Below are positions 8,550 to 18,100 of a stretch of 64,000 nucleotides of DNA, one piece after another. The stretch's first letter is position 1; every line of letters starts with the position of its first letter. The notes under the pieces were generated by a model that saw nothing but the letters and a program-made list of their open reading frames with translations, was not told the DNA's origin and searched no databases. Location: NCBI GenBank assembly GCA_002070945.1, contig MWEG01000083.1, forward strand, positions 1-64,000, given 5' to 3'. A program made the position numbers and the translations under genes. This DNA is from Lentisphaerae bacterium ADurb.Bin082 (GTDB lineage: Bacteria > Verrucomicrobiota > Lentisphaeria > Oligosphaerales > Oligosphaeraceae).

Positions 8550-9788
8550 CTATTTTTCCGGGATTCGGTCCAGGCTATAGGGTCCTTCGGCGACGTCTCG
8601 TCGGTTCATCCATTTTCCGTTAGTGAAATCCGGGATGGGCACGGGCTGTCCTCCCATGGCGACAGAATCCTCGCTGAGGCAGGTGATGGCCATCCATGCC
8701 GCTGTGTCATAGACGTCGATCGGCGTTGGCGTGCCGTTTTTGACTGCTTCCACAAAGGCCCGCTGCACCAAGTAGTCCATGCCGCCGTGGCCTTCGACCG
8801 TTTCAGTCAGCTTGCCGCCGTCCTGATAGCTTTTCCAGAGCGGGTGTTCGTACTCGGGATAGTATTTGTCGATGCTGTCCCATTGTTCTTCCTTTTCGCT
8901 GATGCCGTCGAAATAGAAGCCTTTTTTGTCTTCCATCCAGATGCCCTTGGTGCCTTGAATGACGGTTCGGCGGCTATAGGGCCTGGGCAAAGTCGTACTG
9001 TGGGTGAGCATGATGGTTTCGCCGTGTGCGCATGTGATGATGGTCGTGGTGACGTCGCCCATGGCAAAGGGATAGTTGGCCTTCTCATGGTCAGCGCCGT
9101 AATGTTCGTGCAGCCAGGTGTTAAGTCCGCGGCCCTTGGAGGAAACCGAGGTCAGCGTCATCATCCGGTTGCCGCGATTAATGTCCAGGCACTTGGCAAT
9201 CGGCCCCAGCGCATGGGTGGGATAGACATCGCCGTTGCGGTGCTGATTCTGAGCATGACGGAAATGCCCGCGCTCATAGCCCAGGGCGATTTCCTTCCGC
9301 AGATCATGGAGATAGCCGCCTTCAGCGTGGATGATTTCCCCGAACAGACCCTGGCGCACCATGTTCAGGACCATCATCTCCTTGCGACCATAGCAGCAGT
9401 TTTCCAACATCATGCAAGGCATCTTCGAACGCTCGCTGGCCCGGACGATGTCCCAGCATTGCTCAAGCGAATTGGCGCCGCCGACCTCGGTGGCGACGTA
9501 CTTGCCAGCCAGCATCGCCTCGGCGCACAGCCCAAGATGCTCATTCCACCCCGTTGTCACCATGACCGCGTCAACCTCGTCCCGCCGCAGCAATTCCTGG
9601 TAGTCCACAGTCGCCACCGGCTCGACGCCGCGCCGTTCCTTGACTAACGCCACGCCCTTGGCCAGCATCTCGGGCCGCAGATCACAGACGCCGACGACCT
9701 CCACATCCGGCATCCGCAACATGATGCTCATAACATTGCGACCACGACCGCCAAGACCGATAAACACTACTTTGATACTGCTCTTCAT
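8550..9788 (-). CDS. Gfo/Idh/MocA family oxidoreductase
   Basis: A 412-residue NAD(P)-dependent sugar dehydrogenase-like protein. The N-terminal Rossmann fold starts KVVFIGLGGRGRNVMSI and continues to VVGVCDLRPEM. VDAVMVTTGWNEH and AGKYVATEVGGAN occupy the position of the usual EKP motif, so the catalytic Lys is not in its common context. The C-terminal alpha/beta domain includes GDVYPTHALGPIAKCLDINRG. The ATG at 9788 is chosen over the one 24 bases upstream because AAGGTG precedes it and the Rossmann strand begins directly. Substrate unknown; the family often handles inositols, amino sugars or glycosides. Confidence 0.85.
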   Translation of the reverse strand: MKSSIKVVFIGLGGRGRNVMSIMLRMPDVEVVGVCDLRPEMLAKGVALVKERRGVEPVATVDYQELLRRDEVDAVMVTTGWNEHLGLCAEAMLAGKYVATEVGGANSLEQCWDIVRASERSKMPCMMLENCCYGRKEMMVLNMVRQGLFGEIIHAEGGYLHDLRKEIALGYERGHFRHAQNQHRNGDVYPTHALGPIAKCLDINRGNRMMTLTSVSSKGRGLNTWLHEHYGADHEKANYPFAMGDVTTTIITCAHGETIMLTHSTTLPRPYSRRTVIQGTKGIWMEDKKGFYFDGISEKEEQWDSIDKYYPEYEHPLWKSYQDGGKLTETVEGHGGMDYLVQRAFVEAVKNGTPTPIDVYDTAAWMAITCLSEDSVAMGGQPVPIPDFTNGKWMNRRDVAEGPYSLDRIPEK

Positions 9789-9984
9789 GCCGTAACACCT
9801 TCTTGATGACACGTTCCTGAATCCCCGGCGACGCCTTGAAAGCCGCCCGCTGAAATTCCTAATATATGCCGCCTTTCCTCGACGTCACCTGCCATTATGA
9901 TACATTCCTGGAGTCGCCGATGTAACGTCATGGCGCAATAAAGAGAGGTTCCCGGCTGCTTGGCGTCGAAAACGTATTTTTCAA

Positions 9985-10013
9985 TTGAAAATAACACCGG
10001 TAAGATGTATAAT
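9985..10013 (+). promoter_or_regulatory. Sigma-70 promoter of pseudopilin copy 1
   Basis: TTGAAA (9985-9990), exactly 17 bases, then TATAAT (10008-10013). The same arrangement, with the shared spacer start ATAACACC, precedes the second pseudopilin. Transcription from here would give a leader of about 450 bases before the ATG at 10474. Confidence 0.8.
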
Positions 10014-10233
10014 ATCATAACGTCGTGAGTTCAATTATGTAAAAGGCGCATGCCTTGCTCAGTATGCGGAGCGCCCCTCAACCGCAGCCAAGCAGTTTTT
10101 ATATTCTTTAATCCATCAAAATTATAGTTATTGTGCGAAATCCTGTGACAGAAAGAGAGATTTGGCGCAGTGATTGTACTGGTAGATGTCCCGGTAGTGC
10201 CCCTACTGGGCACCAGTTTTGGTGTATGCCTGC

Positions 10234-10280
10234 CCCCAGGCTAAAGCCTGGGGTTAAGCATGGTTAAGCGCCTACGGCGC
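10234..10280 (+). repeat. Double hairpin element in the pseudopilin leader
   Basis: A 9-bp stem CCCCAGGCT/AGCCTGGGG (10234-10253) is followed by a direct repeat of GGTTAAGC (10252 and 10262) and a second stem GCGCC-TAC-GGCGC (10268-10280). The layout resembles REP-type palindromic elements. It could also act as an RNA structure in the leader. Apart from this element, I see no gene between 9789 and 10473. Confidence 0.5.
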
Positions 10281-10473
10281 AGAATGCATGCACAAATGCC
10301 TGCTAAGCAGCTCACTATGATAGCGGCAATATGTGATTGCTGAAGCTATATTTTGACAATACGCGCAGGAGTCATAGTCATCCGATGAGAGCAATTCCAT
10401 CTGCGGTAGCCTGAAGGTTTACAAGCATTCATCACAAAACTTCGCACATTAACAAATTATAGGGAGAACGATC

Positions 10474-11202
10474 ATGTACAAGCCACATTTCCGCCGTTTT
10501 TTCACGCTGATTGAACTCTTAGTCGTCATTGCCATCATCGCAATTTTGGCGGCCATGCTGCTGCCGGCGCTGTCCAAAGCACGGGAAAAAGCCAGGACGA
10601 TCTCCTGCACCAGCAACCTCAAACAGCTTGGTCTAGGGCAACTGATGTACTCGCACGACAACGAAGAGTACTTCCCGAGCTGTCACTATGCCACCATGAA
10701 GATGCCTAAAAACGTCGCGCCCATCCCGGAAATCCCCAATTTTCTCAAATCCCCAACCGAGGCAGACACCTGGTATCCCGGCTGGCCCGATGGGATTTAT
10801 CCGTATGTCGGCGACATCAAGCCCTACAAATGCGCCTCCAATCTCAACAATTTCTACATGGTCAACTACGGCATGCCTGCCGGTGCCGAATACTATGGCA
10901 CGCCGCATCCGGAGACGCTGTTCTGGCATCCGCGCGTCGCCCAGTCCATCACCCGCCCCAGCGGCTGTGTTCTCCTGTCCGAAAAAGGCGCAGGCGGCGG
11001 CACCCCGTACATTCTTGCGGGCAAATACTACGCCATGTGGATTGGCCACAACAACGGCGCCAATGCCGTGCATGCTGACGGCCATGCCCAATGGTGGAAA
11101 GGCACCACCGTGCCTATCGGCGGCAACTGGCCAGCGCCCCACGATACTACGACCTGGGCATATCACATCGTCGATGAAGCCTTCCTGTACTGGAACAAGT
11201 GA
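10474..11202 (+). CDS. Pseudopilin with H-X9-DG motif, copy 1
   Basis: A 242-residue secreted pseudopilin. The short basic leader (MYKPHFRRF) is followed by [20 protein letters not shown], the prepilin peptidase recognition and methylation segment that also forms the hydrophobic helix. The globular part ends in [17 protein letters not shown], the H-X9-DG signature. Proteins of this kind assemble with type II secretion-like machinery or sit on the cell surface; the cargo is unknown. GGGAGAACG precedes the start. It is a tandem duplicate of the next gene, with high identity over most of its length, and it has its own promoter and terminator. Confidence 0.9.
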   Translation: MYKPHFRRFFTLIELLVVIAIIAILAAMLLPALSKAREKARTISCTSNLKQLGLGQLMYSHDNEEYFPSCHYATMKMPKNVAPIPEIPNFLKSPTEADTWYPGWPDGIYPYVGDIKPYKCASNLNNFYMVNYGMPAGAEYYGTPHPETLFWHPRVAQSITRPSGCVLLSEKGAGGGTPYILAGKYYAMWIGHNNGANAVHADGHAQWWKGTTVPIGGNWPAPHDTTTWAYHIVDEAFLYWNK

Positions 11203-11263
11203 GCAGCAGCTCGGCTCAAAGCTGGCATGGCTCCTACGGAAACCCAAGGCAGCTCCCTGAAAA

Positions 11264-11308
11264 CCACTCCTCCATCCCCGTGATTCGCGCAGGATGGAGG
11301 AGTTTTCT
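11264..11308 (+). terminator. Intrinsic terminator after pseudopilin copy 1
   Basis: A 12-bp stem ACTCCTCCATCC / GGATGGAGGAGT (11266-11277 with 11292-11303) is followed by TTTCT. It separates the two pseudopilin transcription units. Confidence 0.85.
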
Positions 11309-11381
11309 ATGAACTGAATGGCCGAAGAATTTGTCGCCTTGGTATATTGAACTGCAAGACGCCAAAAACAAGTCTTTCCAA

Positions 11382-11410
11382 TTGAAAATAACACCAGCAA
11401 AGGGTATAAT
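11382..11410 (+). promoter_or_regulatory. Sigma-70 promoter of pseudopilin copy 2
   Basis: TTGAAA (11382-11387), 17 bases, TATAAT (11405-11410). The -35 element and the first eight spacer bases match copy 1. The leader here is only about 120 bases. Confidence 0.8.
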
Positions 11411-11536
11411 AACTTAAAGATAATGGGAAGTGGCAGTCTAATTCCGTGAGATGGACGGCAAGACCCTTCCACTGCCAAAGTGGGCGACCCCAACCACAGC
11501 CAGCCAGTTTCATCATAATTATCAAGGAGAACAATC

Positions 11537-12277
11537 ATGTACAAGCCACATTTCCGCCGTCTATTCACTTTCACGCTGATTGAGCTTCTGGTCGTCATCG
11601 CCATCATTGCGATTCTGGCGGCCATGCTGCTGCCGGCGCTGTCCAAGGCGCGTGAAAAAGCCAGGACGATCTCCTGCACCAGCAATCTCAAACAGCTTGG
11701 CCTGGGACAAATTATGTACTCGCACGACAACGAAGAGTACTTCCCGAGCTGCAACTACATCACCATGAAGATGCCAAAAGACGTCGCGCCCATTCCGGCA
11801 ATCCCCGATTTTCTCAAATCCCCAACCGAGACAAACACCTGGTATCCCGGCTGGCCCGATACGATTTATCCGTATGTCGGCGACATCAAGCCCTATAAAT
11901 GCCCCTCCAATCTCAACAATTTCTACATGGTCAACTACGGCATGCCAGCCGGTGCTCGCTACACCAACTCCGTGGTTTATCCGGAGACGCTATTCTGGTG
12001 GCCGCGTGTCGCCCAATCTATCACCCGCCCCACCGACTGCATTCTCTTGTCCGAAAAAAGCGCAGGCGGCGGCACCCCGTACATTCTCGCCGGCCAATAC
12101 TACGCCATGTGGATTGGCCACAATAACGGCGCTAACGCCGTACATGCTGATGGCCATGCCCAATGGTGGAAAGGCACTACCGCGCCGATCGGCGGCGGCT
12201 GGCCAGCGCCCTACAATAGTACCACGACCTGGGCTTCTCACGTCGTCGATGAAGCCTTCCTGAACTGGAACAAGTGA
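11537..12277 (+). CDS. Pseudopilin with H-X9-DG motif, copy 2
   Basis: A 246-residue paralogue of the preceding pseudopilin with the same leader, apart from a short insertion (FTFTLIELL), the same hydrophobic helix, and the same [17 protein letters not shown] ending. Differences cluster in the middle ([19 protein letters not shown] against [18 protein letters not shown]), as expected of two surface subunits that have begun to diverge. AAGGAGAAC precedes the ATG. The stop codon overlaps the GTG of a peptidase-like remnant. Confidence 0.9.
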   Translation: MYKPHFRRLFTFTLIELLVVIAIIAILAAMLLPALSKAREKARTISCTSNLKQLGLGQIMYSHDNEEYFPSCNYITMKMPKDVAPIPAIPDFLKSPTETNTWYPGWPDTIYPYVGDIKPYKCPSNLNNFYMVNYGMPAGARYTNSVVYPETLFWWPRVAQSITRPTDCILLSEKSAGGGTPYILAGQYYAMWIGHNNGANAVHADGHAQWWKGTTAPIGGGWPAPYNSTTTWASHVVDEAFLNWNK

Positions 12278-12606
12278 GCCGCCGCCCCAGGCTGCCAGGT
12301 ACTGCTGAACTCACACATCATGCTGAACACCACGAGCAGTGCCAGCAGACCGTGTTCGAACTGCTTAGCCGCCATTGCGGCATCCGACCCGAGGATAGCG
12401 TTGAACACCCCTTCCGCAACTTTTGCGCCACTGACTGGTTCCTGGTCAACTTCCCGGAATGCCTGCCGCTGACCCTTGAATTCAGCACGTGCAGCAACTT
12501 TGACCTGCGCGTCGGCCACACCGTCCCGGTTTCCCAAGACACCATCGCCAAGCTCGGCCGCCAGCTCGCCGTCGTCTTGCAAAAACTGATCACTGCCGAG
12601 ACCTGA
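12274..12606 (+). pseudogene. C-terminal remnant of a zinc carboxypeptidase-like (M14) protein
   Basis: About 110 codons with normal coding character but no convincing start of their own: only a GTG that overlaps the pseudopilin stop, without a ribosome site. The segment CATDWFLVNFPECLPLTLEF, then STCSNFD and PVSQDTIAKLGRQLAVVLQKL, resembles the end of M14-type carboxypeptidases, with the Glu of TLEF in the place of the catalytic Glu. The family assignment is tentative. The zinc-binding part is missing, so I read it as a gene truncated when the pseudopilin unit was duplicated or inserted upstream. Confidence 0.4.
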
Positions 12607-12706
12607 CCGCTGCCATGCCATAACCTCAACCACACCTTCCCCCGCCCTGTTCTTGCTTCTGGGCAGCGCTTCGCTTTCACTATCCATAATCACGGAAACC
12701 CACTGC

Positions 12707-13903
12707 ATGATCTCGAAAATCGACCTTTGCCGCGACATCGCCCTGGATGTACTCAAGCCGTCTAAACGCGACCTTGAGCATGGCCTGGAGCTGCACCGTG
12801 ACGCCCTCGTCTGGGACGCCTACGCCTTTGCCCCTTCCGGCGCCATCCCACCCGGATACGCCGCCACTCTGGCCGAGGAAAGCCTCGGCCGTGACGAGCG
12901 CACCAACCTGCTTGAGCAGTACCGCCAAGTCGACTTCCTTGAAGATTTGGATATGCGCACTGAATACCAGGCGGCATGGCAAGCGTCTGGGGTCGACTGC
13001 GTCTTCCAGAATGCCGGCGTCGAAGGCAATGCCATTCCCCAGCTGATCAAGCGTCTGTCGCGATTCACCTGGCTTCCTGACCGCTATCCGGAACTGTATC
13101 AGCGCGTCGCCTTCCCGGATCAAGTCGTCGCCGCCCACCAGGCCAATCGCCGCTCCCTCTATCTATGCACCAATGGCGTCCCCTTGCCCGGAGACCAGTA
13201 CTCAGTTGAGGAATCGCTGTATTTCCTCACCGTATTCCGCCAGCTCGGCGTCCGCATGATGCATTTGACCTACAACCGCCGCAATCTCCTGGGCGACGGC
13301 TGCGCGGAAAGCGCTGACGCCGGTCTTAGCGACCTGGGACGGCGAGTGATCGCTGAAATGAACCGCGTCGGCATCATCCCGGATGTGGCCCACAGCGGCC
13401 AGCGCACCAGCCTGGAAGCAGCCGAATGCTCAAGCAAGCCGGTCGTCGCCAGCCACAGCGTCGCTGGCGCCCTCAGCACCCACTTCCGCGCCAAAAAGCC
13501 GGAGGTCATCCGAGCCATTGTCAAAAGCGGCGGCTACGTCGGCGTCTGCGCCATCAACGAATTTTTCCGCGGCACCGGCAAAATCGACTCCTTCCTGGAT
13601 CACATCGACCACCTGGCGGAAAATTATGGCTATGACCACGTCGCCATCGGCACTGACCGCGGCCATTTCTGCGGCGAGTCCAAAGCGACTGCCAGGATGC
13701 CTAAGTCGCGGGCGATCCTGGAGCAATATTGGCCCCCGGCCCAGGACCCCTTCCCGACCACCGAGGAAATGACGGCCTCGGTCGCCTGGACTAACTGGCC
13801 GCTGTTCACCGTCGGCCTGGTGCAGCGAGGCCATCGCGATGATGACATCCGCAAGATCATCGGCGGCAACGTCCTCCGCGTCACCAGAGCAACCTTGACG
13901 TAA
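12707..13903 (+). CDS. Membrane dipeptidase-like protein (peptidase family M19)
   Basis: M19 enzymes are zinc dipeptidases that cleave L-D or L-L dipeptides. This 398-residue protein shows NAGVEGN (metal-bridging Glu), MMHLTYNRRNLLGDG, DVAHSG, PVVASHSVAGAL and HVAIGTDRGHF in the family order. The N-terminal HxD zinc pair, normally in a DGHND context, is replaced here by VWDAYAFAP, so zinc binding may be altered. No signal peptide is seen. The ATG at 12707 is preferred over upstream starts because family homology begins after it. Confidence 0.8.
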   Translation: MISKIDLCRDIALDVLKPSKRDLEHGLELHRDALVWDAYAFAPSGAIPPGYAATLAEESLGRDERTNLLEQYRQVDFLEDLDMRTEYQAAWQASGVDCVFQNAGVEGNAIPQLIKRLSRFTWLPDRYPELYQRVAFPDQVVAAHQANRRSLYLCTNGVPLPGDQYSVEESLYFLTVFRQLGVRMMHLTYNRRNLLGDGCAESADAGLSDLGRRVIAEMNRVGIIPDVAHSGQRTSLEAAECSSKPVVASHSVAGALSTHFRAKKPEVIRAIVKSGGYVGVCAINEFFRGTGKIDSFLDHIDHLAENYGYDHVAIGTDRGHFCGESKATARMPKSRAILEQYWPPAQDPFPTTEEMTASVAWTNWPLFTVGLVQRGHRDDDIRKIIGGNVLRVTRATLT

Positions 13904-13964
13904 GCCATAGGCCTAGGAAGACAAAAAAACTCCAAACCGCCAAGCGCACTACAAATGTCAAAAA

Positions 13965-13998
13965 CAAACGGGCGACTGCCTCAGCAGTCGCCCGTTTG
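13965..13998. terminator. Bidirectional terminator
   Basis: A perfect 15-bp stem with a CTCA loop (13965-13979 with 13984-13998), with T-rich runs following it on both strands. It lies between the convergent genes ending at 13903 and 14033. Confidence 0.85.
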
Positions 13999-14032
13999 AA
14001 TTTTTCTCAATCTACAATTGCCTGCGCTGGTT

Positions 14033-14647
14033 TCAGGCTGCCTTGGCCTTTTTCCGACGCAGTCCGCATACAGCGCTCCCTCCCAGGATCAGGCTGGCTA
14101 AGACGCCGGGCAGGGGCTGCCCCACGGCGGGCGAGCCAGCTGGCTGGCCGCCGATGACAAACGCAATCACGTCGCCCTTTCCCCACTTTTTGTCGCCAAA
14201 CGTCCAGTACGTCTCTCCCTTGTTGGTCAAGCCGGAGAAGAAATAGTCCTTCCCGTCGACGTTCATTTCTTTGACGCTGTACAGAATCTGCTCAGGGGTC
14301 TTGGCAGAGGAAAGCCAGAAGCCGACCTGGTCGCCAGCGGCAAACTCGCCGAGCGACACCGTGGCGTTTGCCTTGATTTCAAGTTCAGCCTGATTCTGAA
14401 TGCCGCCCTCGTTAAAGGTGAAATAGCCGAATTGGACATCCTGGCCGTATTTCGAGGCTGGCGAATAATACTTTATGGTCATTATCGAATCCTGCATGAT
14501 GTCAAACCAGCCGCCCACATTGTGGACAATCGCCCCGGAACCATTGGAGTCATACTGGTAAACAGCCAGCAGCCGAACAGCGCTGACTAACAATGCCAGC
14601 GCGAAGATACTTGTCTTGAGGTGGTGGTGATTTTTCATAATCCGCAT
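14033..14647 (-). CDS. PEP-CTERM-like exported protein
   Basis: A 204-residue exported protein. The N-terminus is a signal peptide (KTSIFALALLVSAVRLLA). The mature part is beta-rich with a jelly-roll feel (VQFGYFTFNEGGIQNQAELE). The C-terminus QPLPGVLASLILGG plus GLRRKKAKAA has the tripartite layout of exosortase substrates: short Pro motif, hydrophobic helix, basic tail. The motif is PLPG rather than PEP. The protein is probably anchored and then released at the outer surface. The exosortase is not in the window. Starts at 14647 and 14638 are both possible. It diverges from the large repeat protein. Confidence 0.75.
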   Translation of the reverse strand: MRIMKNHHHLKTSIFALALLVSAVRLLAVYQYDSNGSGAIVHNVGGWFDIMQDSIMTIKYYSPASKYGQDVQFGYFTFNEGGIQNQAELEIKANATVSLGEFAAGDQVGFWLSSAKTPEQILYSVKEMNVDGKDYFFSGLTNKGETYWTFGDKKWGKGDVIAFVIGGQPAGSPAVGQPLPGVLASLILGGSAVCGLRRKKAKAA

Positions 14648-15110
14648 ACTCTAGTGATAAAAACCCAAATGCATACTTCTGTCATGCTTACATCAACATA
14701 GGGAAAAAATCCGCAACACAGCCTATGTAGCTATGTAAACCAAAAGGTTTCATCAGGCGAAACCTCTGTCACTTCTTATACTTTACTATGATTTATCTGG
14801 TTTTCAAACGCAAATAACACATTTTTTAATATTTTTTATTTGCAAAAAAACAACATTTTGGTTTTTTTATGTTGATTTTTGTTTAGGTTTCGTGTAGCAG
14901 CTCTTTTCCGTGGACTGGTCGCCGGTGTCTACCTGCCGTCTTGGCGGCTGGCGCGGCTGGCCGAATAAGCACCTGCGTCCGACTTGCTTTTCCAAGCTTA
15001 TACGTAGATATTATCTGCTGCTCAGCCGCCCTTGCGCCTGTCGCCATTGCCAGGCAGGTTTCCGGCGGCCTGTTGTATCTTACTCCATCCACTCAGAGGG
15101 ATTGACAATC
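14648..15110. other. Divergent upstream region, AT-rich
   Basis: This 463-base region separates the PEP-CTERM-like gene (-) from the repeat-protein gene (+). Bases 14800-14885 are strongly AT-rich with A and T tracts, as expected of promoters or a DNA-bending site. No -35/-10 pair stands out. The frame upstream of 15111 is open but looks non-coding. Confidence 0.35.
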
Positions 15111-18100
15111 ATGCCGTCATCCACGTTTCAACGCGCCATGTCTGTCCTGGCGCTGGTGTTTGCCTTGTCCGCTGCCGCCGACGTCCGGCTCTGGCCATTT
15201 TTCTATGCCAAGACCGATCCGGTCGCGCACCGCAACCAGCTGGAAGTATTCTGGCCGCTGTACTCCCGCGACGCTGACGCGCAGCGCACCGTGCATCGGA
15301 TTCTCAGCTTCCAACGCGAATTTCCCGATCATTATCCCTGGCAGGTCTACTTTCTCTGGCCAGCCACCGCCCTTCGCTGCGGCAACGGCCATGACGCCTG
15401 GCTCTTCCCCTTCTTCTGGAGCGGCAGCGACGGCGGCAAACGCAGCCACAACAGCGTGTTCCCATTTTGGATTTACTACAGCAATGACGACTATCGGGCG
15501 CTCAACCTCGCCGTTCTCAACCACAACTCCTGGTCCGACCGGCATCATTCCCATTACCTCTTCCCGCTTTGGTGGGCCAAATGGTCTCATTATGGCAACG
15601 CCAAGTTTTCCTCGCACGGGCTGTTCCCGCTGTACAGCCTTTATAGTAAGGATAAAAACATTCCTGACCGTCCTGAATACGTTGCCCGGCAGCGGCGCGG
15701 CAATGCGACCTTGGCATACTGGAGCAGGCATGCTGTTCAGGACCAGAAGCTACGCCGCGACAAGGCCTCCTTCGGCATCTTCCCTCTTGCTCACTGGTCC
15801 TCGAACGATTTCCTGCGCTGGGACAAGAAGACAGCCGGTGATTTGCTCACCAACCACCAGACCTCGCTATATCTCTTCCCTTATTGGCAATCCACCCGTA
15901 TCCGCCAACAGCTGCCCTTGCCGCCGGCACCTGGCCAGGACTACACTGAAATGACCGGCAAACTCCGCCACCAGGAGCATTTCCGGCTCCTGTTTCCCTT
16001 GTTCTATGACAAGGGAAAGACGACCTACACGGCTGATTTCGCCCTCTCGGAAGCGCGACGCACGACCTGGTTTTTCCCCTATTGGCACACATACCGCACG
16101 CAAGTCAACAAGCCTGCCGCCAACAGCGAGTCCGCAGCAGCCAAAACCGCTGTCGCCCCAGAGCCGGCTGAACCCTCTGCCCAGGAAAAGCACACCTCCC
16201 GCCATACGGTGCCCCTGCTTTTCAGCCGCACAAGCACGACCTGGGTCAACCCCGATGACACGCCGCCGCAAGTCGCCGCTGACGAAACCTTCTACTTGTT
16301 CCCATACTACCGTTCAACCTATCACAGCGCAAACGCGGAATCAGCCAACAACTTTTTCCTGCTCGGCGGCTGGGGACACTCCACCCAGACCAAGCCCGCA
16401 GCCAACAAGCACTATGCCTACCTGTTCCCATTCCTGTTCTACAAGCACCAGGCCAAACCCGCGCCGCCCGAAAATCCGGCTGAAGACTGGGCCGACACCA
16501 AGCTCTGGATTTTGCCCTATTGGCGCCAGCACGGACACACCGGAAACCAGGAAAATCACACCGACTTCCTCTTGCCGCTCTATCTGCGCAGCTACGAAGC
16601 ACATGCAAAGGAGCGCACGTGGTGGACGGTGCTGGCCGGAGTCGGAGAAACCCAGGCGCCGGCGTATCTGAAACGCCATTCTGACCCGAATGACGAGGCA
16701 TCGGTCTCCTGGCACAGCCACAACGTCAGCACCCGTTTTTTCTTTCCGTTCTGGCGCCAAAGCAACACCAGCACGGCCCGCTCTTGGAATATCCTCCCGC
16801 TGCTCTGGCACCGCCATACCATCGACGAGCAGAGCACCACGACCACAAGCAACACCTACCCGCTCCTGCTCAGCGGCAGCCGCCAAACCGTCACCGAAAA
16901 AGGCCAGGAAACCACTGGCCACGCCTATTTGCTAGGGCTAGGCGGTTGGCGACGATGCCGGGAAAACACCCCTGCCGGCCAGCAGACAACCTCCTTGCGA
17001 CACCATCTGTTCCCTTTTTGGCGCCACCGGCAGTCGTCGCATGAAACCAAAACCTCCATGCTGCTGCCGCCCTTCTCCTATCAGGTTGTCAACCACGCCC
17101 CAGACTCAAGCCAGGAGCAAACGCGATCCCTGGCCATCCCGCACACCTGGCTGCCGCTCTATAAAAGCCAAAGCACGACGAATGACGACAACACGACAAA
17201 CAACAGCAAAAGCTGGCTGTTCCCCTTCTATGTCCACGAAACCAACTATGAGGACGACTTTGCGCGCTTCTCAGTCCTGTGGTGGGTGTATCAACGGGAA
17301 CGCTCCCGAGGCGAGACTCGCGCCTGGGGCCTGGGCGGAGGATTGGCCAATTACTATGAAAAAGACGCCAACGGCTTTGTTGAACGCAGCGTCCTCTATC
17401 GATTGTATCACCGCGAGGAGCGCAGCTGGTTCGAGGAACTGGAAGTCATGCCATTCTATCACCGCAGCCGCCAAGAGGACAACAGCGGCGGCTGGTCAGT
17501 GCTGGGGGGCATGTTCGGCAGCCGCCAGGACGGCCGCATCAAGACTACCCGCTTCTTTTACATACCCTTCCGAACAACGGTCGCGCCAGCACAGCCGTTC
17601 GACGCGGTCGCCAGCTCCCAGCGCCATCTCAAATACGCCCTCAACTACCTCGAAGCCCGGCGCTTCGACCGCGCCGCCATCGAATTCATCTTTGCCGAAG
17701 GCAGCTATGAAGCCGACGCCGTCATCCTCGAACAGGCTGGCGACGCCTTTGCCCAGGCTGATGCCGACCACTTCCAGGAATTCTTCCGCCGCGACCTGCC
17801 CTCCTCCCTGGCCAAAATTTCGGACAAGGCGCAGCGCTACCGCCAAGACGCCTCTGGGTGCCAGCTGCGCCAACGCGCCATCGAACTCTATCGCCAGGCC
17901 ATAGCCAATGGCGGCAACCAGGACGACCTGGAGCTGAAAATCGCCGTCTGCCTCGCACCCCGCGACTTAGGCGGCGCCAAAGCTATCCTCGAAGAGCGCT
18001 TCAAGCGCTCCGGGGACTTCCATCATGGCCTGGATTGCCTCCGCTTGCGGCGGAAGTGGCAACATGATGAAATATCTCCCCTAGAGGTCATCGCCGAGCT

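Noticed and set aside
8472-9647. 391-codon plus-strand frame antisense to the oxidoreductase gene
   Set aside because: The minus-strand reading gives a full Gfo/Idh/MocA protein; the antisense frame is a GC-rich shadow.
15160-17904. Long plus-strand frames rich in Ser/Thr/Pro/Arg inside the repeat-protein gene
   Set aside because: They are shifted frames of a GC-rich gene; only the frame with signal peptide and repeats makes sense.
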